Shown here one piece after another: positions 37,401-45,477 of a stretch of 64,000 nucleotides of DNA. The notes below the pieces were generated by a model. The model did no database searches, was not told the origin of the DNA, and saw only the letters and a program-made list of their open reading frames with translations. The DNA is from Longimonas halophila. Its GTDB lineage: Bacteria; Bacteroidota; Rhodothermia; Rhodothermales; Salinibacteraceae. Position numbers and translations under genes: made by a program. Numbering within the stretch: the first letter of the stretch is position 1; each line of letters starts with the position of its first letter. The DNA is taken from contig NZ_PDEP01000001.1 of the NCBI RefSeq assembly GCF_002554705.1, positions 372,001 through 436,000 on the forward strand. The letters run 5' to 3'.

Positions 37401-38449
37401 ATCTTGGACCGTACGAGCTTCACCAGGTCGCATCAACCCAGCGTGAGATTGTCGGCGCAACGGGTCTGTCTGGATACATCGAGCCCAGCGGATTTGGAGG
37501 ATTGCTGCTGTTGCGCGATGCTGTCGACGGCGACCTGGTATTCACCCGAACCGAGGTTCGACCAGAAAGTCCAGACCTACCCGCTGGCGTGGCGCCGGTT
37601 ACATGGACGGTTGATGCGTCGCTGAGTGCGGCTCCGACGTACGACCTTGTGCTGGACGTGAGCAGCGTGCCTGGCATCGAGGCCTTCGATCAACTCCTGT
37701 TGTACACCTCGCGCGACGGCGGAGCCACATGGAACCGTGTTACTGACTTGGGGGGCACGCTTGTGCTGAGCGAGGACCGCCAGCTGGTGGCCGTGCAAGA
37801 CCTGACGGGGTTCAGCCAGTTTGCCGTGGCCAGCAGCAATCCAGGCAATCCGCTCCCGGTTGAGCTGGCGGGGCTGGAGGCCCAGCGCGCAGGTCCCGAC
37901 GCGGTTACGGTGCAGTGGGAGACCCTCTCCGAGCGTAACAACGCCCGGTTCGAGGTGCAGCGCCAGGTGCGATCAGGGAGCGCGCCGCAAACGAATGCGG
38001 CATCGGCCGTGTGGGAGACGGTGGCTCATCGCGACGGGGCCGGGACCACCGATGTGCCGCAGCGCTACCGGGCTGAGGATACGGCCCTGCCGTACGCCGC
38101 CGACAGCCTCGCCTACCGCCTGCGGCAGGTGGACACCGATGGCACCGAGTCGTTTAGCGAAGCGGTGACCATCGCCCGCCCGGTAATCGGTGCTGAGCTT
38201 CTGCCGACGTACCCGAATCCGGCGCGGGGGCAAGCAACGGTGCGCTTTGCCATTCCCGAGCGGCAGGCGGTGCGCATCACGCTCTACGACATTCTGGGAC
38301 GGCGCATCCGCACGGTTGTGGACGCCGACCTCGAAGGGCGTCACGAACAGACACTCGATGTAGGGCGCCTGGCCAGCGGCACCTACTTCATCTGGATGCA
38401 GACCGAAGACGGCGTGGTGGATACGCAGCGCATTACGGTCGTGCGGTAG
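31466..38449 (+). CDS. Giant secreted metalloprotease-like protein with T9SS sorting domain
   Basis: This 2,327-residue protein starts at ATG 31466, just before a signal-like helix VGVFMALLLFAAPNAQG; the open frame reaches back to 31328. In order it has: a reprolysin-like zinc-protease domain with HEVGHLQGARH (ligands H324, H328, H334, catalytic E325); a region of beta-sandwich anchor-type sequence (about 440-715); an SdrD-B-like domain (about 720-800, GIAFRDGNRNGERD); a right-handed beta-helix region (about 842-1341); a LamG/concanavalin-like domain (about 1345-1532); a second beta-helix region (about 1568-1985); a fibronectin-like segment (about 2128-2245); and a T9SS type A sorting domain (LPTYPNPARGQATVRF ... 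GTYFIWMQTEDG). It is predicted to be exported by T9SS and attached to or released from the cell surface. The substrate is unknown. Confidence 0.88.
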   Translation: MDDSRRIGVGVFMALLLFAAPNAQGQSGEGLFERVPATSLSETQQRVYNRIAAQPTTASIQMVRVRVDRLAEQQRVHLNVSETDVLKIDRGRLEQRSADDYSWIGVLGDLMNHAHFVVRSGRVTGSIRIEGRLYQLRPLPGAGHALIQVDEAALPPTDPEGLEGGVLKSTGDEQIRIPQEGAAPAPATEDLPVIDIIVAYTSDAVDMLVDAPAAIQLAIDETNITYENSNIQARVRLALAYETPTRLQESFNDLERFLTPGDGYFDEVHGLRSTYGADIAMLVGGRGQNFGFCGVANLIYADEPDEAFAITAGDCLTGSYVFGHEVGHLQGARHNPEADPTTTPFAYGHGKTDTENGFRTVMAYNDADQCPDGNCTRVPFWSSPDVTYDGIATGDTEERHNTRVLNATAPLIADYQASGGAVATFDVAPLSLQGEASETLTTTLTNTSPDAVLNWSIGQKQEERTPPAGDQGPYAYVWQDSRDAEGPAFAWRDISTTGTPLSFAEDARAEVALPFDVSFYDQTHNTAYVSPNGALTFASGTSLPEFNRPVVTGEQRSMLAPFWDAIDLSAGGAVYAGMSETEWFVVQWENVRRVDGDGPYTFQVLIHPDGQIRYQYKEMTGSVTSATVGIADAAGTGGVQVTHNSSYLEDNLAIDFAVGTQWLNATPQAGTLFPSEQREVTVGFAPQGLPLGTYRGTLRFMAENPSTASVAVPVTFDFSGARIGGIAFRDGNRNGERDASESILNGIEVELIEDTNANGQRDPGEPVVGTQTTSQSGTSTTAQPGRYRFIGVDPGTYLVRYVANRGSALILNPTTASPQAITVAENENITDVDVGLASVEQLYVNADAASGGDGLTWQTALRDLDVALRGAVGETEVWVAEGAYTPPGTDTSFRITSAQDGMQVYGGFQGVETHRDQRDPDRYPTVLSGDIGRNDQVDARGVTRTTGDWSGTNVRHVLYLDGSYSSTGITPATVVDGMIITAGGSGALVGGGIRCEATQGMCSPTIRNVDFIANRANYGAAFFMGARAGGTSSPTITGSAFENNRAADSGGAIGSGGLVYNCRGTLTLREVTFSGNVSSTGLANVRNLGGALFLDDTCEAEIAQATFIGNRATDSSGAIHAQGSGALTLTGVTFADNYTEGNGGGLRIEGTRTAALTNVAFLGNRSDALGGAIYTGGSSDVTLNIVGATFTGNESSFGGALYNDGRSSGEKTVSFANTILWDNQGNGSDIWNAGDGATVVIDHTIVQADGVENEGSASLDDLGTNTNANPQFIDADGADNVIGTLDDNVRVAATSPARDAGTGSAIPDGIATDLAGNPRIQDDDGDGAARVDIGAYEGNLAPSIPNQALTFNGIDTYIGADGVADALAGAEAFTVEAWVYPTESGGQQGLATFHNATGGNRNLLLYRDGQFQYYDGTTGYKLSRNAFPPGQWYHVAFTVDASNAATLYVNGRREATFTTSVRPEAGGRFSIGQEWDGGPTAGDFFEGRIDEMRVWGMARTQADVQDGMTVSLEEENTLGDTFDLANLVAHYRFEGNAADYTGLYPGETAGTASYTDDVAPATATDALVVRVNAAAPASGSSNGTSWDDAHTALQAALRGAGPRNELWVAGGTYTPVVPADPANVTTAEREASFRITGDQDGLQVYGGFAGGETERAQRQGAANPTVLSGDIGGEGDASDNSYHVVVFDGGNAMRGDVDANITAETVLDGVTITAGNANGNFPDLSGGGLYCDGSGTNGAGAGNACSPTLTDVQFIGNAARFGGAIYSIASGGGASHMQIARASFFENDASESGGAIYFAGDNGSIATRVVNSVFVDNTASHIGFDDGNAGQQPQFIHSTFTGASEQAVDVFYYDTGQTPIQAINSVFWNNGPGGIAGSSGSVAEPDAAVAVRYSIVEEARYTTGTDGASNTQANPRFADADAPLGPDGVFGTSDDGLRLQPTSPAIALGTYAPFEPGGSAEQVTTDLTGQARRFGLFPDLGPYELHQVASTQREIVGATGLSGYIEPSGFGGLLLLRDAVDGDLVFTRTEVRPESPDLPAGVAPVTWTVDASLSAAPTYDLVLDVSSVPGIEAFDQLLLYTSRDGGATWNRVTDLGGTLVLSEDRQLVAVQDLTGFSQFAVASSNPGNPLPVELAGLEAQRAGPDAVTVQWETLSERNNARFEVQRQVRSGSAPQTNAASAVWETVAHRDGAGTTDVPQRYRAEDTALPYAADSLAYRLRQVDTDGTESFSEAVTIARPVIGAELLPTYPNPARGQATVRFAIPERQAVRITLYDILGRRIRTVVDADLEGRHEQTLDVGRLASGTYFIWMQTEDGVVDTQRITVVR

Positions 38450-38667
38450 CTGCTGTACGGTGGCAGCCGGATACGGGGCAGCGAAGCGCGGAGACTGCCG
38501 GGGCGACTGCGAGAGGCCCTGCGCCGCGGCGATCGCCTCTGCATCCGCCTGATACCGGGGGATGTGGCGGGGTGCTCAAAATGGCAGCTTTATTGCCCGC
38601 GCTGCTGGAGATATCTGCACCTGCTGGTTAACGGCTCTGAAGGCGACCGTTTGAACCATGACGTACG

Positions 38668-39666
38668 CTATGATATTGTGGACTGCAACCGCTTCCGAAT
38701 AGGACGAGATATACGGCCCAAGGCAGCCCTGCACCGTCGTGCGTCGTGCAGCGGCTTGGTGTACAGGTAGGTGAGCCAGTTTGAGGTAAGATAGCGGCGA
38801 TACTGGGCGGGTGTGTACCAGCCACTCATCTGCAGATACCGCAAGTACCGCCGCCGATACGGACCGGCGTATCCGACATGCCACGGTTTGGGGGTATGAT
38901 TAAAGTGCAGGATCTGAGCGTCGTGAAAGATATTCTGTGGACGAGAATTGCCTTTGAGAGTATCGTAACATACGGTTTTGGTAGACTCGATTGCGCAGTG
39001 GAGTTGAGCATTCCAGACTGGATCAAGCACCGTACACGCGTCTCCCATTACGCCATTGAGGGCATCCTGATCATCGACAGTTAGCTCTTCGAAATGGTCG
39101 GTCAGCAGGTCGATGGCGCGAGCGGTGATGTCGGCTTCTATCCACCGCTCTACGTCGATCACCATCATGCCGGAGTTGAAGTAGGGGGCTGTGGGGGAGC
39201 GCGTCACAACGTCGCTCAACTGCGTAAACCGGCGGCTCTCGGCCATGGTGGGAGCCGAAAAGTTCTGTACAGCTCCGGCAATGGCGCCGTGCAAGGGCAC
39301 ATGGAATAGGTTGCGCACGTCGGCAAGTACCAGAACATCTGCATCCAGATACAAGATGCGTTCACAGGAGGAGAGGGCCTCTGGCAGGATCAACAATAGA
39401 TACGCTGCACGCCCTACGTGCCGTGGTGCTTTGAGTGCGTCCAGGCGGTGCGTGGCAGCCGTTATGATAGAGAGGGTGGCCAGCGGATGCATCTCGGTGA
39501 GCGCCTGCAGCCGATGCCGGGTGCCAACCTGCAGTCCGCCATCTAACACGTAGATCTGGTACGCATGATCGGGCGATGCATGGTAGAGCACCGAATAGAG
39601 GGCTACGTACAGCCCGGGGGCCACTTGTTCGTCAGCAGCAAATGCAACGGTGGTTGTGTTCATCAT
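38668..39666 (-). CDS. Glycosyltransferase family 8
   Basis: This 332-residue GT-A enzyme begins TTTVAFAADEQVAPGLYVALYSVL and carries the metal/UDP-sugar DxD motif in ILYLDADVLVLADVRNLF. It also has the downstream GT8 features YFNSGMMVIDVERW, DDQDALNGVM and ILHFNHTPKPWH. Family members add glucose or galactose to lipopolysaccharide cores. It lies alone between the giant protease and meaB, which it faces divergently. Start at 39666 or 39663; 39684 is also possible. Confidence 0.88.
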   Translation of the reverse strand: MMNTTTVAFAADEQVAPGLYVALYSVLYHASPDHAYQIYVLDGGLQVGTRHRLQALTEMHPLATLSIITAATHRLDALKAPRHVGRAAYLLLILPEALSSCERILYLDADVLVLADVRNLFHVPLHGAIAGAVQNFSAPTMAESRRFTQLSDVVTRSPTAPYFNSGMMVIDVERWIEADITARAIDLLTDHFEELTVDDQDALNGVMGDACTVLDPVWNAQLHCAIESTKTVCYDTLKGNSRPQNIFHDAQILHFNHTPKPWHVGYAGPYRRRYLRYLQMSGWYTPAQYRRYLTSNWLTYLYTKPLHDARRCRAALGRISRPIRKRLQSTIS

Positions 39667-39949
39667 GAGGTAGAGTAGTTGCATTCATGACAGGGTAGCG
39701 GGGGACGGAAGGGGAGGAACCTGGGGGTAGATGATACGGCAAAGTCCCAGCCAGTCGGTTAGAATCTGACAACGGTGTGTTAATCTATTGGTCTGCTCCT
39801 GGCGCTTCTTTTTATTGCGTGTTGGATGTACATTTGGTGCAGGCATCTTCATGAGTCCCATCTGCAAAACAGCGTTTTAAAGCGGACCTACCGCCCCAAC
39901 GTACGCATTCTACCGAGCACCTTTCGCCTGCGAATCCCCCTACCCTGCT

Positions 39950-41035
39950 ATGTCTGACGCCGACTCTGCCTTGTCTGAGCACCGCGCCGAGCGCGCCGCG
40001 TCGTCAATGAACCCGAATCTAAAGCGCCACGTGCAGTCCACGCAGCAGTTCGAAACGGAAGACTACCTGCGCGGGCTGCGCAACAGGAACCGCGTGATGC
40101 TCAGCCGCGCCATCACGCTCATCGAGAGCACGCGTCCCGATGACCAGAAGCAGGCACGCACTGTGTTGGATGCCTGCGCATCTGCCCGTACCAACAGCAT
40201 TCGCATTGGCATCACAGGGATTCCAGGGGTGGGCAAGAGCACCTTCATCGAAGCGCTGGGGCTGCACCTGGCAGATTCGGGTAAGCAAGTCGCCGTGCTT
40301 ACGGTGGACCCGAGTAGTGAGCGCAGTCGCGGCAGCATCTTGGGCGACAAGACGCGCATGCCGAAGCTGGCCACGCACGAGAATGCGTTCATTCGTCCCT
40401 CACCCACCGGCGGCTCGCTGGGCGGCGTGGCCCGCACCACACGCGAGACCATTCTGCTGTGCGAAGCCGCGGGGTTTACGCACATTCTGGTGGAAACCGT
40501 AGGCGTGGGGCAGTCCGAAACCGCTGTGCACGCGATGGTCGACTGCTTTCTGCTGCTGGCGCTGGCGCACACGGGCGACGAACTGCAGGGCATCAAGCGC
40601 GGCATTATGGAGATGGCCGACGCCATTGTCATCAACAAGGCCGACGCGCACGAGGATACCGTCGTGCAGCAGACACGCCAGACGCTGCGGCAGGCGTTGC
40701 AGTTGCTTCCAGAGCGCACGTCGGGGTGGACGCCGCCGGTGCTCACGTGCTCGGCCCTCAAGAGCAATGGCATTGCTGATGTGTGGCAGGCCGTGCGCGA
40801 CTGCATCGACCATTTGCGCAAGACGGGCGCCTTTGAGGAGCGCCGCGCCCGGCAAGCGCGCCACTGGCTGCGGGCCACGATCGACCACGCGCTCCAACAA
40901 GACTTCTACGCAAACGACCGGGTGCAGCAGGCCCTTCCAGATCTGGAGGATGATGTGGCCTCGGGCACGCGAAGCGCCTATACCGCTGCGCAGCGCCTGC
41001 TGGAGCTATATCGGTCGCCAGAGGACAAGGCGTAG
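39950..41035 (+). CDS. meaB: MeaB/ArgK-type G3E GTPase (methylmalonyl-CoA mutase chaperone)
   Basis: This 361-residue protein has P-loop GIPGVGKST with K96, VLTVDPSSERSRGSILGDKTRM (switch region), VETVGVGQSE and INKADAHE (the NKxD motif of G3E GTPases), and a C-terminal dimerisation arm. MeaB guards and reloads adenosylcobalamin in methylmalonyl-CoA mutase. Neither mutase subunit is in the window. An alternative start at 40009 would give a length closer to the family norm. Confidence 0.93.
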   Translation: MSDADSALSEHRAERAASSMNPNLKRHVQSTQQFETEDYLRGLRNRNRVMLSRAITLIESTRPDDQKQARTVLDACASARTNSIRIGITGIPGVGKSTFIEALGLHLADSGKQVAVLTVDPSSERSRGSILGDKTRMPKLATHENAFIRPSPTGGSLGGVARTTRETILLCEAAGFTHILVETVGVGQSETAVHAMVDCFLLLALAHTGDELQGIKRGIMEMADAIVINKADAHEDTVVQQTRQTLRQALQLLPERTSGWTPPVLTCSALKSNGIADVWQAVRDCIDHLRKTGAFEERRARQARHWLRATIDHALQQDFYANDRVQQALPDLEDDVASGTRSAYTAAQRLLELYRSPEDKA

Positions 41036-41044
41036 CCTCGATAT

Positions 41045-41350
41045 CTACTTATTCAGCAACGACTTGTACTCCGGGTGCTCGTTGATGTAGTGCACCACGT
41101 ACGAGCAGTACGGCACCACCGTCATATTCTCATTGCGAGCGTGTTCCAGCACATGCTTTACCATAGCGCCCGCAATGCCCTGGCGGCGGTACTGCGGGGG
41201 CACCCCCGTGTGCGTGAGTCCGAGCTGACCATCGAGGCGCCGATATGTAACCACCGCTTCGCGGCCTTCGTCGTCAAGCACCGCCACAAAGCGCTGGTTG
41301 GCTTCGTCGTGCTCAATCTGGAGGGCGGAGGCATCGATAGGGGCAGACAT
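41045..41350 (-). CDS. Small GNAT-type N-acetyltransferase (YidJ-like)
   Basis: This 101-residue protein matches the short Acetyltransf_CG/Gcn5-related family: VVTYRRLDGQLGLTHTGVPPQYRRQGIAGAMVKHVLEHARNENMTVVPYCSYVVHYINEHPEY. The acetyl-CoA pocket RRQGIAG is intact. Substrate unknown. ATG 41350 is the family-like start. It ends 10 bases from the meaB stop, convergently. Confidence 0.85.
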   Translation of the reverse strand: MSAPIDASALQIEHDEANQRFVAVLDDEGREAVVTYRRLDGQLGLTHTGVPPQYRRQGIAGAMVKHVLEHARNENMTVVPYCSYVVHYINEHPEYKSLLNK

Positions 41351-41430
41351 AGGGCAAGGGCTGGTCAAGATGAAGATAGAGGGATGCATAGGCACGGCTT
41401 CTGCCCGCGTGCAGATCCCGCTTCTTTGAG

Positions 41431-41901
41431 CTATGCAGCCTGCTCGCAGATCGATTTAACGAAGGCGTAGGCGGCCGCGTAGATGCCGGGTTCCTCACTG
41501 GCGCGCGGCCCGGCGACATTCAGCACCGCAATGCCGTGTGTGTGCATCCACTGCAGGGCGTCGTTGGTGGCGTGGGAGGGATCCAGCGTTACAACGCGGC
41601 ACGGACATCCCCGCTCCTTCGCTTCTTGCTGGGTGAGCGCGGTGCCACCTGCAAGCGGCTGCTGGTGCAGGATGAGCGTGCCGTCGCTATCGCGCACGTT
41701 CCAGGCGGTGCGCTGCGCATAGCGTTCGGTGGGCGTTTCAGTGAGCGGGTAGCGCGCGGGAATGGGTCCGTCCTCGGCCCGCCGCCCCTTCGGGCACCAC
41801 CCACCTACAGGCACGCCAGCGTCCAGCGCCGCATCCAAGGCGGCCCGGTCGACGCCCGTCTGCCCGCCCGATACGATGCGCTGGAGTGTCATTGGAGGCA
41901 T
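41431..41901 (-). CDS. Putative molybdenum carrier / YpsA-like protein
   Basis: This 156-residue protein starts with the family hallmark [45 protein letters not shown] (seen in parts), followed by [14 protein letters not shown] and [25 protein letters not shown]. The family (PF12694, Rossmann-like, SLOG-related) is named after a molybdenum-cofactor carrier in algae, but its bacterial role is not settled; some members are thought to bind nucleotides. Start 41901 or 41892. Confidence 0.85.
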   Translation of the reverse strand: MPPMTLQRIVSGGQTGVDRAALDAALDAGVPVGGWCPKGRRAEDGPIPARYPLTETPTERYAQRTAWNVRDSDGTLILHQQPLAGGTALTQQEAKERGCPCRVVTLDPSHATNDALQWMHTHGIAVLNVAGPRASEEPGIYAAAYAFVKSICEQAA

Positions 41902-41935
41902 GGTTGCTGTATCCTTCCGTTCAAATCCGTTAGGC

Positions 41936-42469
41936 TCATGCCGAAATCGACGACACCGGCACGCGCCGCACGCCATCGGTCATCCAGCAGTCTTGATACG
42001 GCGCCTGCGTCTGTTTCGACAACCGAAACACATACCCTACGGATCCAGACTCAGTAGAGAGCATCACGCCCATGCGCGCCTGCGTATCGGTCTGCTGCAC
42101 CGCGCTGTATCGAGCGCCGTCGTGGTCGAGCATGGGACCGTACGCCTCCGTTTCAAAGAGCAGCCGAAACCGCTCCAGCGGACCCGTAGCGCGTTTGTTA
42201 GCGGGCGAGGCAAAGCGGAACGCCGCCTCAATCCCGGCATCAGCATGCGGGGCATCGTTATCGCCCAGCGCATCCACCTGAAGGCGCACGACGTCTTCGG
42301 GCGACCAATCGGGCGACGGGGCAGGGAGCGAGTCGGAGGAAGTTGGCATAGGTGCAGGGGGAGCAGTTGCATGCAAAAACGCGCCGCCGCTTCCGCCAAG
42401 CAGAAGCAAGGCGACAGCGGCGGCTACGGTCACGGTTGCGATGTGTGTTGGGCGGCGAGCAGGCGTCAT
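41936..42469 (-). CDS. DUF4864-type secreted/anchored protein
   Basis: This 177-residue protein has one N-terminal membrane anchor ([23 protein letters not shown]) and a Ser/Pro linker. Its soluble domain reads [56 protein letters not shown], typical of DUF4864, a family of unknown function. The start at 42469 lies just after the stop of the upstream flavoprotein gene, 92 bases away, same strand. It may be co-transcribed. Confidence 0.75.
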   Translation of the reverse strand: MTPARRPTHIATVTVAAAVALLLLGGSGGAFLHATAPPAPMPTSSDSLPAPSPDWSPEDVVRLQVDALGDNDAPHADAGIEAAFRFASPANKRATGPLERFRLLFETEAYGPMLDHDGARYSAVQQTDTQARMGVMLSTESGSVGYVFRLSKQTQAPYQDCWMTDGVRRVPVSSISA

Positions 42470-42561
42470 GGGGCGGGCGGTGTGTGGGAATGGAGTCTTG
42501 ATTCCGCAGCCCCGAGTGCGCTGTAAGCCAGCGATAAAGCGCCGCAGATAGGCATCTGGAG

Positions 42562-44307
42562 CTACTCCAGGTGATGGTAATCCAGCTCGTGCTCTTCGTC
42601 GATCGCCCGCTGAACCGGAGCCGATGGCGCATCCACTGCATGGATAGCGACGTCCATGCCGCCGTTGCCGGTAGGAACGCAGCGAATGTTCTGCTTCCAG
42701 GCCGGATCTTTGTCCGGGTAGTCGGTACGGGCGTGGGCACCGCGCGACTCGGTGCGTTCCAGCGCGCCGCGCAGAATGGTCTCCGCCGTGATCAGCATGG
42801 ACCGCACGTTCTGCGCGTTCTCGTAGCGCAGCGTGGTGCGGTCGGCCTGCACGTCCAGGTCGCGGGCGGCCTCCTGCAACTGCTGGAGCTGATGCAGCCC
42901 TGTGAGCAGGCTGTCCTCGTTCCGCAGGATGCCCGCATGATCCCACATCAGATTGCGCAGGTGCGTCATGATCTCCTCAGGCGTGTGGGTCCCTTCAGAG
43001 GCAGCAAGGTGATCTTGCGCCGCCACATACTCGCGAACCTGGGCCTCAGAAAGTGGCGTGTGGGGGCGTGTAGACAGCGTTTCAGCGATGTGCTGCCCCG
43101 TAATCTGGCCAAAGACGATCGTCTCCACAAGCGAGTTGCCGCCCAGGCGATTGGCGCCGTGTACGCCCGTCGTGCATTCGCCCACCGCGTAGAGCCCGTC
43201 AACCGCGGTCTGACCCGTCTCAAAGTTGACTTCGATACCTCCCATCGCGTAGTGGGCAGTGGGGGCCACCTCCATCGGCTCTTTGGTGATGTCGACGCCC
43301 TGCTCGGCAAATTCTTCCACCATGCGCGGCAGCCGCTCGTGGATGTAGGCGTCGTCGCGGTGCGAGATGTCGAGCAAGACGGCGTCGTTCTCGGTGCCAC
43401 GGCCCTCGCGGACCTCCTGCTCAATGGCACGGGCCACCACGTCGCGCGCATCCAGCTCCATCTGATTCGGGGAGTAGCGCTCCATAAAGCGCTCGCCCTC
43501 AGCATTATAGAGGCGTCCGCCTTCGCCGCGAACGGCCTCGGTGACGAGGTGCCCCGCTTCTTCCTCCGGATGCACCTTGCCGGTGGGATGGAACTGCACG
43601 AACTCCATGTCGCGCAGCGACACGCCCGCCCGAAAGGCCAGCGCCTGCGCATCGCCCGTGTTCTCATCGGGACGCGATGAACTGCGGCGGAAGAGCGAGG
43701 TGTGTCCGCCCGCAGCAATGACCACGGCATCCGCATCAAATGCTACCGGACGGCCGGTTTCCATGTCGAATCCGACTGCGCCCGTCGCGCGCCCATCGTC
43801 CACCACCAGATCCGTGATGTAGAGATTCTGGCGATAAGGCACGTTCAAGGTCATGGCCTTCTGCACGAGGGTCTCCATCAGCGCCTTGCCCGTGCGGTCG
43901 CCCACAAAGCAGGTGCGCCGAAACGACTGCGCACCGAAGTAGCGCTGATTGATTGTGCCATCGTCGGTGCGGTTGAAGTCTATGCCCCACGCATCCAACT
44001 CGCGGATGCGCTCAGGCGCCCGCTGGCAGAGCAGTTCCACCGCGGTGGCGTCGTTGACGAGGTGCCCTTCGTTGAAGGTGTCGGCGGCGTGGATTTCCCA
44101 TCGGTCTTCAGGATCGAGGCTGCCCAGCGAGGCGTTGATGCCACCCGCGGCCCAGATGGTATGCGCATCGCCATGGTCGCGCTTGCCCAGCACCAGACAG
44201 TCGATGCCCTTCTCGGCCAGCTCAATGCTGGTGCGAAGTCCAGCCGCACCGGCGCCAATGATGAGCACATCGGTTGTGACCGTTTCTATGGGAGGGGAAG
44301 TAGCCAT
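42562..44307 (-). CDS. FAD-dependent succinate dehydrogenase/fumarate reductase flavoprotein-type or L-aspartate oxidase
   Basis: This 581-residue flavoprotein has the FAD-binding motif [39 protein letters not shown], the substrate region [39 protein letters not shown] and [16 protein letters not shown]. The C-terminal helical domain contains [15 protein letters not shown]. That RGAHAR pattern and the length resemble SdhA/FrdA more than NadB, but no sdhB or sdhC is nearby, so an L-aspartate oxidase role (NAD synthesis) cannot be excluded. ATG 44307 opens the FAD motif; longer upstream frames are not conserved. Confidence 0.8.
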   Translation of the reverse strand: MATSPPIETVTTDVLIIGAGAAGLRTSIELAEKGIDCLVLGKRDHGDAHTIWAAGGINASLGSLDPEDRWEIHAADTFNEGHLVNDATAVELLCQRAPERIRELDAWGIDFNRTDDGTINQRYFGAQSFRRTCFVGDRTGKALMETLVQKAMTLNVPYRQNLYITDLVVDDGRATGAVGFDMETGRPVAFDADAVVIAAGGHTSLFRRSSSRPDENTGDAQALAFRAGVSLRDMEFVQFHPTGKVHPEEEAGHLVTEAVRGEGGRLYNAEGERFMERYSPNQMELDARDVVARAIEQEVREGRGTENDAVLLDISHRDDAYIHERLPRMVEEFAEQGVDITKEPMEVAPTAHYAMGGIEVNFETGQTAVDGLYAVGECTTGVHGANRLGGNSLVETIVFGQITGQHIAETLSTRPHTPLSEAQVREYVAAQDHLAASEGTHTPEEIMTHLRNLMWDHAGILRNEDSLLTGLHQLQQLQEAARDLDVQADRTTLRYENAQNVRSMLITAETILRGALERTESRGAHARTDYPDKDPAWKQNIRCVPTGNGGMDVAIHAVDAPSAPVQRAIDEEHELDYHHLE

Positions 44308-45303
44308 AAGGGAGCATGTACGATAAGCGAGGATACAGCAGAATGCCTGTAGCACGTAGTGTGCGTGAGGCGGCAATACAAGTCCGTACTGCACGCTATA
44401 CAACTCGCACGAAGCGGAGAGTTTTCGCTGTGTAGAGGCGTTAGGCAGGAATTGGAGGAACGTAACAGGTGTGCCGAGGTCGTTGGATGCTGTACGGTGC
44501 CACACGAGATGAAATAGGGGGTAACGATTCGGAATGAGCCAGAATAGTTGTGGGCTTTCCTGGGATAAGCCCGAGATCGGCGTTTGTGGCGTGTGAGGCG
44601 TATGTTAGGCTCGCGTTACTGGGTAACCAGGCGCGATGGCTTCGATCCGCCTGACGACACGCGACATGAAACGATCTGCCTGATGGATTCCGTACCTATG
44701 TGGCGGCATGTGCAGGTTTCCTTCCTCCGTTGTTGATCGCCTTGTGGCAACATACGCAATCCCAACATCCCCCATTCCCTCACGCCGTTCGGGCGTTTCC
44801 CCCTTCGCGAAGGGGGGACACGAGCGTTAGCGACTGACGAAGCGAAGCGGAGTATATGTCGCGTAGCGACAAAGGGGGATGCCCGTCCCGCAAGGACAAC
44901 GGAAAGGCCGAAAGAGAGATGCCAGAAAGAGCAGTACACAAAAACGCTGCGCACGGGGCTGGCGTGCATCCCTCCAGCCCAGCTCTGACGTATCTGCGGC
45001 GCGGATGCAACGGACGACCCCAGTAGCTCGCAGCAGGGTTGCCTATTTTTGTACGGGCCAACAGTTCCCCATCGTTCTCATCGACGGAGTTAGATGAGGA
45101 CATACGAAGATACTGCGTTCACAAGAGGATCTCGTCGCGAGGCTCTGCCTCGTGACACAGCAGTTCAGGGGCTCTGCCCCGATTCCGAACAAGAAATAGC
45201 AGAGGACCGGATCAAGTGCATGAACTCCTATAGATTGACCCAAACGCAAAACGCCCCGCGCCACCCGGTGCCAGGTGATTCGGGGCGTTCTGCTTCGTGA
45301 TAG
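44308..45303. other. About 1 kb non-coding, palindrome-rich region
   Basis: No supported protein gene lies between the flavoprotein start and tRNA-Lys. The interval holds several short palindromes: CCCCCTT/AAGGGGG around loop CGCG at 44799-44816, TGTCGC/GCGACA (44857-44871), CGAGGC/GCCTCG (45138-45152) and GGGGC/GCCCC (45168-45180), plus the tRNA terminator. Open frames here are only translations of these repeats. Confidence 0.7.
45250..45289 (-). terminator. Terminator downstream of tRNA-Lys
   Basis: On the minus strand AACGCCCCG (45281-45289 complement) pairs with CGGGGCGTT, then TTTGCGTTT follows. It starts 15 bases after the tRNA 3' end, which is a normal position for its Rho-independent terminator. 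Confidence 0.85.
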
Positions 45304-45376
45304 TAGGCCCGGAGGGTCTCGAACCCCCAACCCACAGATTAAGAGTCTGTTGCTCTACCAGTTGAGCTACGGGCCT
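45304..45376 (-). tRNA. tRNA-Lys (anticodon CUU)
   Basis: The minus strand folds into a full 73-base cloverleaf. The acceptor AGGCCCG pairs with CGGGCCT, with discriminator A. D-arm GCTC/GAGC, anticodon stem ACAGA/TCTGT with loop CTCTTAA (anticodon CTT), variable loop GGGTT and T-arm GGGGG/CCCTC with loop TTCGAGA are all present. No CCA is encoded. It reads AAG lysine codons. Confidence 0.95.
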
Positions 45377-45477
45377 CTGTTTTTGCAAGCGCTATGCACA
45401 TGCAAACCCTAATTTTGATCCCCTCTCTATCGCACGGGGCGTGTTTTATTCAAGAGCTTCATGGTTTAGGGCACGCC

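Noticed and set aside
42571-43680. A 369-codon plus-strand frame over the flavoprotein gene
   Set aside because: Shadow of the SdhA/NadB-type gene, with no domain.
44616-44969. A 117-codon minus-strand frame as a gene
   Set aside because: It translates palindromic repeat DNA and has repeat-like sequence rather than protein-like composition.
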